Source: Thermoplasmata archaeon
GTDB lineage: Archaea > Thermoplasmatota > Thermoplasmata > Thermoplasmatales > Thermoplasmataceae
NCBI GenBank assembly: GCA_021816965.1
Contig: JAKAWU010000003.1
Span: forward strand, 1-59,045
Length of the DNA stretch: 59,045 bases
Reading direction: 5' to 3'
In this document: positions 7,289-15,661 of the stretch, piece after piece
How positions within the stretch are numbered: position 1 is the first letter of the stretch
Layout of the letters: every line of letters begins with the position of its first letter
Position numbers and translations under genes: made by a program
The notes under the pieces: generated by a model
What the model was told of the DNA's origin: nothing
Seen by the model: only the letters and a program-made list of their open reading frames with translations
The model's database searches: none

Positions 7289-8689
7289 TTGTCTTCTTGG
7301 AAGAAACATGTTAGGGAACATTCAAAAGTAGATATAATGAAGCAAGTGGATTCGTTGCCTTTGGATCTCAAATATAGGGCGGAGGACAGACTTCATATCG
7401 AGTTTCATAGACAAAAACACACTCATCTTTCAAAATTAGAACTCTTTTTTATGTTGATTGGCCCGGGCGTACTGGTGATGATTGCAGACAATGATGCTGG
7501 CGGTGTCATCACCTATGCTCAAACGGGTTCTATTTTTGGCATTGGTTTTTTTATTCCCTTTATGATATTGATGCTCCCGGTTGCGTATTTTGTTCAGGAG
7601 ATGACTGTACGATTGGGGGCTGTTACCCATAGAGGGCATGCAGAACTTATTTGGAAACGTTATGGCAAATTCTGGGGCTCATTTTCTTTAGGGGATCTGA
7701 TTATTGCCAATTTCCTTACTCTTATTACAGAATTTATAGGAATAACTGTAGGAATGTCTATATTTGGGATTCCGAGAATTATATCCGCCATTGCCTTTGT
7801 ATTAATGGTAATAGCAATACAACTTTTCTTAAGATACTACACATGGGAGAGGATTTCTCTATTCATTGCTGCTTTCAACTTGATATTTGTTCCGCTACTG
7901 TTTTTCCTCCCACATCCATCACTGGGGCAGGTATTAGATAGCTTTGCAACGTGGAAGATAAACGGTGGTGTAAGTTCATTGTTCATTTATGTACTGCTCG
8001 CTAACCTTGGCACTACTATCGCACCCTGGATGTTGTTCTTTCAACAATCATCCGTCGTGGATAAAGGATTGACAAAGGATGACATAAAATTTGGACAAAG
8101 AGACACATTAATTGGATCGACTGTTATGGTAATAGTGGCTATTGCCATAATAATCCTAACCGGAACCACAGTATTTGGATTGGATCCCAGTGGGACTCTC
8201 GGAATCGATAATATTTTACAGATATTTGCAGCAAGGGTAGGAACATTTCCAATGGAACTCTTTGCGTTGGGCCTTGTTGAAGCTGGCTTCATAGCGGCGA
8301 TTGCAATTTCAGCTAGTACATCGTGGGCTATGAGCGAAGCGTTTGGGTGGAAGAAAAGTATAAATCTACCAGGGCGAGAAAGCATCATGTTTTATCTTCC
8401 CAGCTTTGCTGCACTTGCAGTTGCTGCATCGATAACTCTTATTCCAAATGCACCTCTTGGTTATCTTAACCTGACGGTGCAGGTCATAGCTACAATATTC
8501 ATGCCCGCTGCCATGTTGTTCCTTTTATTGCTTCTAAATGACAAGGGGATAATGGGCAGCATGGTCAATAAGAAGTGGCAGAATGTAATTGGCTTTTCGA
8601 TAATTGGGTTTCTGATACTGATGAATAGCCTTTATGGAATATCGGTAGCGCTTCCTTCAGTATTTAACTATCTTGTAGGGCTGTTATGA
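7289..8689 (+). CDS. Nramp/SLC11-family divalent metal transporter, atypical metal site
   Basis: A 466-residue protein with about 11-12 membrane segments and Nramp landmarks. In TM1 the canonical DPGN becomes DAGG (GPGVLVMIADNDAGG). In TM6 the canonical MPH becomes APW (TTIAPWMLFFQQ), so the metal-binding Met is replaced by Ala. The cytoplasmic loop GAVTHRGHAELI matches the family. Loss of this Met is a feature of Nramp-related magnesium transporters, so Mg2+ or Mn2+ rather than Fe2+/Cd2+ transport is plausible (inference). The start is TTG at 7289 behind ATGGAGGTT. It lies between the tRNA-Ile 3' end and its partial copy. Confidence 0.85.
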   Translation: MSSWKKHVREHSKVDIMKQVDSLPLDLKYRAEDRLHIEFHRQKHTHLSKLELFFMLIGPGVLVMIADNDAGGVITYAQTGSIFGIGFFIPFMILMLPVAYFVQEMTVRLGAVTHRGHAELIWKRYGKFWGSFSLGDLIIANFLTLITEFIGITVGMSIFGIPRIISAIAFVLMVIAIQLFLRYYTWERISLFIAAFNLIFVPLLFFLPHPSLGQVLDSFATWKINGGVSSLFIYVLLANLGTTIAPWMLFFQQSSVVDKGLTKDDIKFGQRDTLIGSTVMVIVAIAIIILTGTTVFGLDPSGTLGIDNILQIFAARVGTFPMELFALGLVEAGFIAAIAISASTSWAMSEAFGWKKSINLPGRESIMFYLPSFAALAVAASITLIPNAPLGYLNLTVQVIATIFMPAAMLFLLLLLNDKGIMGSMVNKKWQNVIGFSIIGFLILMNSLYGISVALPSVFNYLVGLL

Positions 8690-8761
8690 ATGAGGGTGAT
8701 ATAGACGTCAGCAAAAGGAAGAGAAATAAAAATTGACAACGAGAAGGAACTCCAAGAATTC

Positions 8762-8911
8762 ATGGTTTCAGAGGGAATAGAAGATTACAGCAAGATACCA
8801 GTTGAAAAAGTTAAATTCAGCAAGGGGATCAAGGTAGCTTTCTGGTTTCTTCGAATTTACATAATTTTAATGGTATTACTCGTGATTGTAGGTTTTTCGC
8901 ATGTTGTTTAA
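8762..8911 (+). CDS. Small single-span membrane protein after Nramp (N-terminus probably frameshifted)
   Basis: An ORF of 49 codons from ATG 8762: an acidic/basic N-terminus (EGIEDYSKIPVEKVKFSKG) followed by one strong membrane helix (FWFLRIYIILMVLLVIVGF). Just upstream, an ATG at 8686 overlaps the Nramp stop as ATGA and encodes MNEGDIDVSKRKRNKN before a stop. Skipping one A in the run AATAAAAATTG joins the two into one coherent protein of about 69 residues. Either a recent frameshift, a sequencing error, or +1 slippage could explain this. No family recognised. Confidence 0.4.
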   Translation: MVSEGIEDYSKIPVEKVKFSKGIKVAFWFLRIYIILMVLLVIVGFSHVV

Positions 8912-9008
8912 CTCTTGTGAGCGAGAAATCTGACAGTCTTTATGAGTGGGAGGATGTAACACTCATCCCTGCTTGCCTGATAATTTCAGGTAACATTTGA
9001 TGTTTTAT

Positions 9009-9024
9009 GAATCCAGTCAGCCCC
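9009..9024 (+). repeat. Partial copy of the tRNA-Ile 3' end (att-like)
   Basis: GAATCCAGTCAGCCCC matches 15 of 16 bases of tRNA-Ile 6984-6999 and is followed by TTTTT. The match covers the T-arm 3' strand and the acceptor 3' strand, which is the usual attachment core of tRNA-targeting integrases. The rest of the tRNA is not present. Confidence 0.6.
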
Positions 9025-9153
9025 TTTTTAGGAAATCCAAGACTTAGGTGTCTGAAATGTTACCAGCTTTTTTGAATCTATTTCTCATTTCCCAATAGGC
9101 AGAAATGTGTGACTGCATAAAAATAAATATATCAATGATTAATTAGTTTTGTA

Positions 9154-10146
9154 GTGTTAAACAGAATCGGCATCAGGCAAATGATTGCAGGTGTTGCCTT
9201 CCTTGAGATTCCTGCTTTAGTTTTGGCGTATATGGTCAATTTTGTTTCTCTCCCTTTCTTTTATTTTATTCTCATTGTCTGGTCCGTTTTGATTCTGACT
9301 ACCTGGCTCTTCCTTATAACCCTGGTTGGTCACTCCACTCATCTGAGAAATGCATTTTTTGCACTATATTTTCCTGAAGCATCTCTATTCACCATGATAG
9401 CTTTTCTTCCACAGATTGGCTCTTTCAATCAACAAGTCATGTTGGTTCTATCATGTGTAACTATATTGGCATATCTCATTCCTTTTGGAATTATGCTCAA
9501 ATCTGGAACCAGGGAGATGGAGACAAAATCCTACATTGATGAAGCAATGACTGCACGACTCAGGGATCTTGTAGGGAAAAATCATAAAGTAATACCAGAG
9601 GTCCATATTATGCCTGCCCCGATTTATGGAAAAACTCATCTTGTTTCACAGGACATTCGTGCAAAGAGAATCCTCATCACGAAACAGCTTGCAGAAACTC
9701 TGACAAATGATGAAATGAATGCAGCATTGTGCAATGCATACTATATCGTAAAGTCAAGATGTTCTGTTAAAAACCTATTTGTTCTCTTCACTCCACTTGT
9801 TGCGTTGACTGACTTATTCGTCTATTTTATCATGGGAGGTTCTCCTTCATTAGGTGTTTTCCTTGTTCCTCTAACTGGTGTGTTACTTGTGTTGAGTATT
9901 ATACTTTTCCCATTACTTTCCATTGTTCTATTTGCAAAATTAAATCATATATACACCATTAATGCAGATAGGTTTGTAGTAAAAATTACAGGCAATGTTG
10001 CATCTCTTCTTTCGTCTCTCAACAAAATCCATACGATTCAGGGAAATATAACAACCTCGGACAGCAAACTCGTACAGAAATTTGTAAGTGGAAATGAGAA
10101 GTTCTACATTAAAAGAATTATGAAGCTGGAGAAGATACAAATGTAG
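9154..10146 (+). CDS. M48/HtpX-like membrane protein lacking the zinc site (pseudo-protease)
   Basis: A 330-residue protein with four N-terminal and two central membrane segments, and soluble regions arranged like HtpX. Around residue 180 the M48 framework is clear (ILITKQLAETLTNDEMNAALCNAYYI; compare ITxxLxxxLxxDExxAVxAHExxH), but HExxH is replaced by NAYYI. The downstream EAD zinc-ligand motif reads INADRF, so the third ligand is gone, while TGNVASLLSSLNKI still matches HtpX. The protein keeps the fold but cannot bind zinc as HtpX does. The start is GTG 9154. It has its own transcription unit. Confidence 0.65.
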   Translation: MLNRIGIRQMIAGVAFLEIPALVLAYMVNFVSLPFFYFILIVWSVLILTTWLFLITLVGHSTHLRNAFFALYFPEASLFTMIAFLPQIGSFNQQVMLVLSCVTILAYLIPFGIMLKSGTREMETKSYIDEAMTARLRDLVGKNHKVIPEVHIMPAPIYGKTHLVSQDIRAKRILITKQLAETLTNDEMNAALCNAYYIVKSRCSVKNLFVLFTPLVALTDLFVYFIMGGSPSLGVFLVPLTGVLLVLSIILFPLLSIVLFAKLNHIYTINADRFVVKITGNVASLLSSLNKIHTIQGNITTSDSKLVQKFVSGNEKFYIKRIMKLEKIQM

Positions 10147-10445
10147 AGTAGCAGATTAAGCATCAGAAAATTTGCATCTTTTCACCATGCAGAAGTTTAT
10201 TCAGAAAGCAGGTTCTAAACTAAGGAAACAATTATTATCTTACGACTTCAGAGAGTTATTCACTATCTTTAATCATTTAAATTGGAAGACTTATCAGGCT
10301 TGAAATTCACTGTAACTCGATACATAATAAGTACTATTAGTAATGCACACGTTTTTCATAATGAGATTCAGGTGGTTGGGCTTTGCTTCTCATAAAGTCA
10401 TAAAGTTAAAGAAACTGTAGCATATATTTATTATGAGCATTAACT
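10147..10445. other. Intergenic region with a likely promoter for the riboflavin-pathway gene
   Basis: About 300 nt of A+T-rich sequence without a convincing ORF or RNA. CATATATTTATT near 10421-10432 is a good TATA box for the gene starting at 10446, 15-25 nt downstream. I see no riboswitch-like conserved core here. Confidence 0.4.
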
Positions 10446-11075
10446 ATGATCGATAGTGGATTGAAGGAGAGAAGGCCATATGTTATCCTGAATATGGCAC
10501 AGAGCATCAATGGATACATATCAGGCAGGGATGGAGAAAGAGTGCAGATATCCTCTGAATATGATTCTAAAAGAGTTATGGAATTGAGAAATAGTGTAGA
10601 TGCCATAATGATAGGTGGAAACACTTTGAGATCAGATAATCCTTTTCTGAAATCTGATAATTGCAGATTCAGGATAGTCCTGAAATCAGATGGAATACTT
10701 CAAATGGACTCGAATATCTTCAAGTCAGAAGGCACCGTCATTATTGTGAATGAATCAAAAGAAACAGTACATGGAAAGACCATCTGGATCTCTGGGGGAA
10801 AACCTCTAGATCTTAAGATTGTAATGAGTAAAATATATTCTATGGGAATCAGGAGGATACTTCTGGAAGGAGGGAAGAAGACTGCCATGAATTTTCTCAG
10901 AAATAGATTGGTAGATGAAATGTATTTGTTCATAGGGAATATTTTCATCGAAGAAGGAGGAATAAAGATGCTTGACAATTCAAAACGGATAAAAGAGATT
11001 ATAGTTAATGCAGAGATTATGGACAAAGGCATTCTTCTTAGGTTGAATCCCGAAAAAATAGGTGAAGCATTATGA
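10446..11075 (+). CDS. 2,5-diamino-6-ribosylamino-pyrimidinone 5'-phosphate reductase (RibD C-terminal/RIB7 type)
   Basis: The 209-residue protein is a stand-alone RibD_C reductase. It has RPYVILNMAQSINGYIS (about residues 8-24), the NADPH-binding DAIMIGGNTLRSDNP and a late LLEGGKKTAMNFL. In archaea and fungi this enzyme reduces the ribosylamino side chain in riboflavin synthesis before deamination, using NADPH. Length fits the archaeal enzyme (210-225). Its stop overlaps the start of SAH hydrolase by 4 nt (ATGA), so the two are co-transcribed, although there is no obvious metabolic link. Confidence 0.85.
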   Translation: MIDSGLKERRPYVILNMAQSINGYISGRDGERVQISSEYDSKRVMELRNSVDAIMIGGNTLRSDNPFLKSDNCRFRIVLKSDGILQMDSNIFKSEGTVIIVNESKETVHGKTIWISGGKPLDLKIVMSKIYSMGIRRILLEGGKKTAMNFLRNRLVDEMYLFIGNIFIEEGGIKMLDNSKRIKEIIVNAEIMDKGILLRLNPEKIGEAL

Positions 11076-12301
11076 AAAATACCGGATATCTACGATTGGA
11101 TTGGGCGAGATCCCACATGCCAGTAAGTGCAAACATCAGGGAGACGTTTTTGAAAGAAAAACCATTGAAAGGCATAAGGATAGGCATGGCACTTCATGTC
11201 GAGGCAAAGACTGGAGTTTTTGCCCTTCTTCTCAAAGAAGGAGGGGCAGAGGTCCATATGGCATCATGCAACCCTTTGAGCACGGATGACTCAGTTGTAA
11301 AATCCCTGAAGGATGACTACGGCATGGATGTACACGCAAAGAAAGGGGAAACGGAGAAGGAATATTATGAATATCTTTACAGGGTTATAGATTCAGAACC
11401 TGATGTTATTGTGGATGATGGGGGAGATCTGGTGAAGATACTGCACACAGAGAGAAAAGATCTTCTGAAAAACATCATAGGTGGAAATGAGGAGACAACA
11501 ACAGGAGTTAATAGACTGAAGGTTATGGAGAAAACCGGAGAGTTGAAATTTCCCATGTTTGATGTAAACGATGCATCAATGAAACATCTTTTTGATAACA
11601 GGTACGGTACTGGGCAGAGTGCTCTTGACGGAATAATGAACGCAACAAATATCCTGATAGCGGGAAAGAATGTGACTGTAGTAGGCTTTGGATATTGCGG
11701 AAAGGGAATTGCGATGAGGATGAAGGGAATGGGTGCAAGGGTCATAGTGTCAGAAGTTGATCCAATAAAGGCAAATGAGGCTCTTATGGAAGGCTATTCT
11801 GTGATGCCACTTGCTGAGAGCCTGAAAATTTCGGACATGGCAGTAACTGCAACTGGCGTGAAATCTGTCATCCCCCTGGAAAGCATGAGGAATGCAAAGG
11901 ATGGAATAATTCTTTCAAACGCAGGTCATTTTGACAACGAAATTGACATACTTTCCCTTGAAAAAGGAAGCACATCCGTTGAGCAGGTCAGAGACTATGT
12001 GAAAAGATATGTTATGAAGGATGGCAGGTCAATATATATTATATCTGATGGAAGACTTGTGAATCTGGCAGCTGGACAGGGTCATCCAGTTGAAATAATG
12101 GACATGAGTTTTGCAATCCAGGCACTCACAGCAAAATACCTTGTTGAAAAACACAAAGAATTGAAACCTGCTGTGTATTCTGTTCCTGAAGATGTTGATA
12201 TTCATGTTGCTGAACTGAGGCTGAAAAGTCTTGGTATAGAAATAGACATCCCAACAGATGAACAGATCAAATACAGGAATTCATGGCTGGAGGGTACCTG
12301 A
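11072..12301 (+). CDS. ahcY: S-adenosylhomocysteine hydrolase
   Basis: This enzyme reversibly splits S-adenosylhomocysteine to adenosine and homocysteine with bound NAD+, and so removes the product inhibitor of methyltransferases. The 409-residue archaeal-length protein shows MALHVEAKTGVFALLLKEGGAEV, GNEETTTGV, the NAD/substrate hinge FDNRYGTGQSALDGI, the dinucleotide fold VVGFGYCGKGIAMRMKGMGA (about residues 210-229) and the C-terminal LAAGQGHPVEIMDMSFA. It is the second gene of a three-gene operon (rib reductase, SAHH, apgM). Confidence 0.95.
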   Translation: MKNTGYLRLDWARSHMPVSANIRETFLKEKPLKGIRIGMALHVEAKTGVFALLLKEGGAEVHMASCNPLSTDDSVVKSLKDDYGMDVHAKKGETEKEYYEYLYRVIDSEPDVIVDDGGDLVKILHTERKDLLKNIIGGNEETTTGVNRLKVMEKTGELKFPMFDVNDASMKHLFDNRYGTGQSALDGIMNATNILIAGKNVTVVGFGYCGKGIAMRMKGMGARVIVSEVDPIKANEALMEGYSVMPLAESLKISDMAVTATGVKSVIPLESMRNAKDGIILSNAGHFDNEIDILSLEKGSTSVEQVRDYVKRYVMKDGRSIYIISDGRLVNLAAGQGHPVEIMDMSFAIQALTAKYLVEKHKELKPAVYSVPEDVDIHVAELRLKSLGIEIDIPTDEQIKYRNSWLEGT

Positions 12302-13518
12302 TGGAGAAAAAAACCATTGTTTTCATTATAATGGACGGACTTGGGGACAGGATCTCAGACAAACTGAAAGACAGAACTCCAATGGAAGCTGCATACACTC
12401 CCAATATGGACTATATGGCAAGGAATGGCATAGCGGGAATGATGTATCCTGTGAAACAGGGTCTTGTATGTGGTTCTGACACCTCACATCTGTCACTCCT
12501 GGGATATGATCCATTGAAAGTATATACTGGAAGGGGCCCCTTTGAGGCAATGGGATTAGGCATGGATGTAATGGCAGGGGATATAGCATTCAGGGCTAAT
12601 TATTCCACGAGGAAAGGCAGGATTGTTCTGGACAGGAGGGCTGGAAGAATTGAGGAATCCACGGAGCCTCTGAGCAGAGCTATAAGTATTGAAGTTGATG
12701 GAATGAAGATTGATGTATCCTCCGGAGTTGAACACAGGGCAGCCCTTGTTATGCATGGGCCAGGTCTTTCTCCTGAGGTGTCAGATACAGATCCTCATGA
12801 GAATGGAAAGGAAATCCATAAATCATTACCAAAAAATGAGAACGCCATCAACACAACCCGTATCCTGGAGAAATACCTTGAAAAGAGCAGAACAATTCTG
12901 GACGAACATCCCATAAACAGAAAGAGGATCGAAGAAGGAAAAATGCCTGCAAATGAACTTCTTCTGAGAGGAGCAGGAAAGGCACCGGATCTTGAGCCAT
13001 TCCATGAGAAATATTCCATGAATGGATCATATATCATCGGGATTCCGATGATAAAGGGTCTTGCTAAGATGATTGGGATGAAGGAAATACCAGTAAAAGG
13101 CATGACCGGAGGCCATAATACGAATTATAATGGAAAACTGATTGCAGCTTCAGAAAATATTGGCAGGTCAGATTTCATACTCATGAACATTAAAGCGCCA
13201 GACGCCGCCGCACATGATAGAAATCCTGAGAGGAAGCTTGAGGCAATGGAGAGGATTGATGCCGCAATGAAAAATATACTTGGAAGGGAAGACGAATGCC
13301 TTATAGTTCTTACAGGGGATCATTCAACATCATCCTTGAGCGGTGAGCATACAGGTGATCCAGTACCTGTTGTATTCTATACAGCAGGCATTAGAAAACA
13401 GGGTGCCACAGGTTTCAATGAAAAGCATTGCTCCAAAACAGGGTTTGCAATGGAGAGCGGCAATGCCATGAATTACAGCCTGCAACTGGTTGACCGCCTC
13501 GAGAAATATGGTGCTTGA
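12301..13518 (+). CDS. apgM: 2,3-bisphosphoglycerate-independent phosphoglycerate mutase, archaeal type
   Basis: Interconverts 3- and 2-phosphoglycerate. The 405-residue protein belongs to the alkaline-phosphatase superfamily: VFIIMDGLGDR with the metal Asp at the N-terminus, then GSDTSHLSLLGYDP with the Ser nucleophile (about residues 57-70), and metal ligands in KAPDAAAHDRNP and LTGDHSTSS. I moved the start from 12283 to ATG 12301. It has GGAGG six bases upstream and overlaps the SAHH stop (TGATG), and the N-terminus then matches the family. Third gene of the operon. Confidence 0.93.
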   Translation: MEKKTIVFIIMDGLGDRISDKLKDRTPMEAAYTPNMDYMARNGIAGMMYPVKQGLVCGSDTSHLSLLGYDPLKVYTGRGPFEAMGLGMDVMAGDIAFRANYSTRKGRIVLDRRAGRIEESTEPLSRAISIEVDGMKIDVSSGVEHRAALVMHGPGLSPEVSDTDPHENGKEIHKSLPKNENAINTTRILEKYLEKSRTILDEHPINRKRIEEGKMPANELLLRGAGKAPDLEPFHEKYSMNGSYIIGIPMIKGLAKMIGMKEIPVKGMTGGHNTNYNGKLIAASENIGRSDFILMNIKAPDAAAHDRNPERKLEAMERIDAAMKNILGREDECLIVLTGDHSTSSLSGEHTGDPVPVVFYTAGIRKQGATGFNEKHCSKTGFAMESGNAMNYSLQLVDRLEKYGA

Positions 13519-13550
13519 TGATCTTGAGCACCAGTCAACTTTCTTTTTTT
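13509..13550 (+). terminator. Hairpin plus T-tract after apgM
   Basis: TGGTGCT (13509-13515) pairs with AGCACCA (13527-13533), then CTTTCTTTTTTT follows. The stem includes the apgM stop region. It fits the end of the rib-SAHH-apgM operon. In archaea the T-run is the main signal. Confidence 0.5.
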
Positions 13551-13594
13551 GAATTTTAGCGAAAACCTTATATGCAGTAATGTGTATGACATTT

Positions 13595-14263
13595 ATGGTA
13601 CAAATCCCTCTTAAAGGTAAGACACATAGTGTAACAAATGGTTCCAGACCTATGGAAACGTTCACTATGCGAACAAAAGACAAAGAAAGAACTTATTCTG
13701 TTAAGATGGGATTCCTATATGGTGTTGTAAGTATGGCCCTATTGTGGTGGATTCCGGTAATTGGGCCTTTCTATTCGGGGTATATTTCAGGAAGAAAAGC
13801 GGGAAATACCAGGGATGCTCTCACAGTATCACTGGTGATGTCATCACTAATAATTTTCACTTCCATATATCTGATGGCCACGCAGGTGCAGGCCACAAGT
13901 TTTGTGGGATATTACCTGAAGGATGGTGTTTACGCATTTTCAGTTCAACCTATAGCTGCTGCATCAAATCTTGCAGTTTACACTGAGACATTCTATGGAC
14001 AGATCACAACCCTTTCGCTGATTGTTCCGAGCAGTCTTGTAATATTCAATGCAACCTCCATGCTCGGAGGAAGTGTATCATCAACAATAAATGAGGAAAT
14101 TAGGAAACCTGTTTCCGTACAACCCCCATTTACAACATTCCCAACAGGTTATTCAGAAGTTGCAAGGGGTTCTGGCACACGGGGGACAATGGGTACCAGA
14201 TCCATAAACTCATACAATGAAGAAACTGAATCCCTGAAAGAGGCATATTACGATAGATTATAA
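13595..14263 (+). CDS. Four-helix membrane protein with basic/Gly-rich loop, function unknown
   Basis: A protein of 222 residues from ATG 13595. A TATA box (CCTTATATG, about 13566-13574) lies 25 nt upstream, suggesting a leaderless start there rather than the ORF-track start at 13580. After a basic N-terminus come membrane segments near residues 45-65, 80-105, 125-145 and 150-165, then a polar, Thr/Ser-rich tail of about 60 residues. The segment IPVIGPFYSGYISGRKAG resembles IPFLGWFLAGLLGGLTAKG of the 224-673 protein (DUF5518-like). No enzyme motif is visible. Confidence 0.55.
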   Translation: MVQIPLKGKTHSVTNGSRPMETFTMRTKDKERTYSVKMGFLYGVVSMALLWWIPVIGPFYSGYISGRKAGNTRDALTVSLVMSSLIIFTSIYLMATQVQATSFVGYYLKDGVYAFSVQPIAAASNLAVYTETFYGQITTLSLIVPSSLVIFNATSMLGGSVSSTINEEIRKPVSVQPPFTTFPTGYSEVARGSGTRGTMGTRSINSYNEETESLKEAYYDRL

Positions 14264-14325
14264 CAGAAGAAAAATTAATAAACTTCCCCTTAAGTTTAAT
14301 ATACTGAATTTGTATTTTGCAGGAA

Positions 14326-15651
14326 ATGATAGATATAAAACTCCTGAGGGAGAATCCTGAGACTTTTTACACATCTATGAAAAAAAGATTTCAGGATGCT
14401 AGCATAATAGACAGATTTATTGAGATTGATGCCAAATGGAGAGAGAATACAAAAGAGGTAAACTCGCTCAGGAACAAGAGAAACACGATCAGCCTACAGA
14501 TATCTTCGATGGTCAAATCGGGTGGGAATACACAGGAACTGAAAGATCAGGTCAAGGATATTAACCTAAAACTTGAAATTATTGAAAAGGAAAATAATGA
14601 GATAGATAACGAGAGAATACGCATAGTAAACATGATCCCAAATATAATTGAAGATACTGTCCCGGTTAACAAGGGTGATGAAAACAACAAATTCATCAGG
14701 GGGAATGGAATAGCAAAAGTAAAAAAGGAAGACATCAAGGAATACCTGAATGCAACGGAAGGAACTGGAAAATATGTAGAGATAGCAGAAACGGTCAGCC
14801 ATGTAGATACTATGGAAAAATTCAATCTCGCAGATCTTGAAAGGGCAACAAAAATATCGGGGGCCCGTTTTTACTTCACGAAGAACAGGTTGCTGAAGTT
14901 GGAACTTGCCCTGATAAACTATGGAATTGACTTCCTTTCCGAAAGAGGTTTTACAGTTATGGAGCCTCCGCCAATGATAAGTGGGGACGTAGTGTGGAAA
15001 GCAACAGACCAGGCAACATTTGATGATGCAATTTACAGGATAGATGGGGAGAATTTATGCCTCATATCTACTTCGGAGCATCCAATTGCTGCAATGCTGA
15101 TGAATGAAACACTTGATCCCAAGGAACTTCCATTGAAGATTGGTGGCTTTTCTCCATGCTACAGAAAGGAGGCTGGGGCCCATGGAAAGGACACAAAGGG
15201 AATATTCAGGGTACATTATTTCAAGAAAATTGAACAATTCATCTTTTGCAGGCCAGAGGATTCATGGGATTTCATGGAAGAGCTTGCAGGAAATACAGAA
15301 CTGATCCTTCAGAATCTCGGAATTCCATACCGTGTTGTAAACACTTGTTCTGGTGAGTTAGGAAATCTTGCTGCAAAGAAATACGATATAGAAGGATGGT
15401 TTCCAAATCAGGGCAAATTCAGGGAACTCGCCTCTATTTCAAACGATTTGGACTATCAGGCAAGATCCCTGAATATAAAGTACAGAACACCTGATGGAAA
15501 CGCAGTCATACACACATTGAATGGGACTGCCATTCCAACGGAGAGGATGATGGTTGCAATACTGGAGAATTTTACTGACGGTGATGAGATACATATCCCT
15601 GAGGTGCTGATACCTTATACTGGGTTTGACACGATCTATGCAGAAAACTAA
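14326..15651 (+). CDS. serS: Seryl-tRNA synthetase
   Basis: Class II aminoacyl-tRNA synthetase charging tRNA-Ser. The N-terminal antiparallel coiled coil (about residues 25-105) binds the long variable arm. The catalytic domain has TSEHPIAAM, motif 2 in GFSPCYRKEAGAHGKDTKGIFRVHYF (class II Arg), and motif 3 in NGTAIPTERMMVAILENF. It is the common SerRS type, not the rare methanogen form. I prefer ATG 14326 (MIDIKLLRENPE, the family start), 25 nt after TTTAATATAC, over the TTG at 14317. Convergent with the GltD-like gene. Confidence 0.95.
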   Translation: MIDIKLLRENPETFYTSMKKRFQDASIIDRFIEIDAKWRENTKEVNSLRNKRNTISLQISSMVKSGGNTQELKDQVKDINLKLEIIEKENNEIDNERIRIVNMIPNIIEDTVPVNKGDENNKFIRGNGIAKVKKEDIKEYLNATEGTGKYVEIAETVSHVDTMEKFNLADLERATKISGARFYFTKNRLLKLELALINYGIDFLSERGFTVMEPPPMISGDVVWKATDQATFDDAIYRIDGENLCLISTSEHPIAAMLMNETLDPKELPLKIGGFSPCYRKEAGAHGKDTKGIFRVHYFKKIEQFIFCRPEDSWDFMEELAGNTELILQNLGIPYRVVNTCSGELGNLAAKKYDIEGWFPNQGKFRELASISNDLDYQARSLNIKYRTPDGNAVIHTLNGTAIPTERMMVAILENFTDGDEIHIPEVLIPYTGFDTIYAEN

Positions 15652-15661
15652 GAATAAAAAT

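Larger units (their letters stand above)
6984..9024. mobile_element. Putative small integrated segment bounded by a tRNA-Ile 3' end duplication
   Basis: The 3' end of tRNA-Ile (GAATCCGGTCAGCCCC, 6984-6999) recurs as GAATCCAGTCAGCCCC at 9009-9024, in the same orientation. Duplication of a tRNA 3' end is the classic trace of a tyrosine-integrase element. The roughly 2 kb between them carries a Cys/His peptide ORF, an Nramp-family transporter and a small membrane protein. There is no integrase, so this would be a reduced or trapped element. The alternative is a tRNA fragment left by another rearrangement. Confidence 0.45.
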
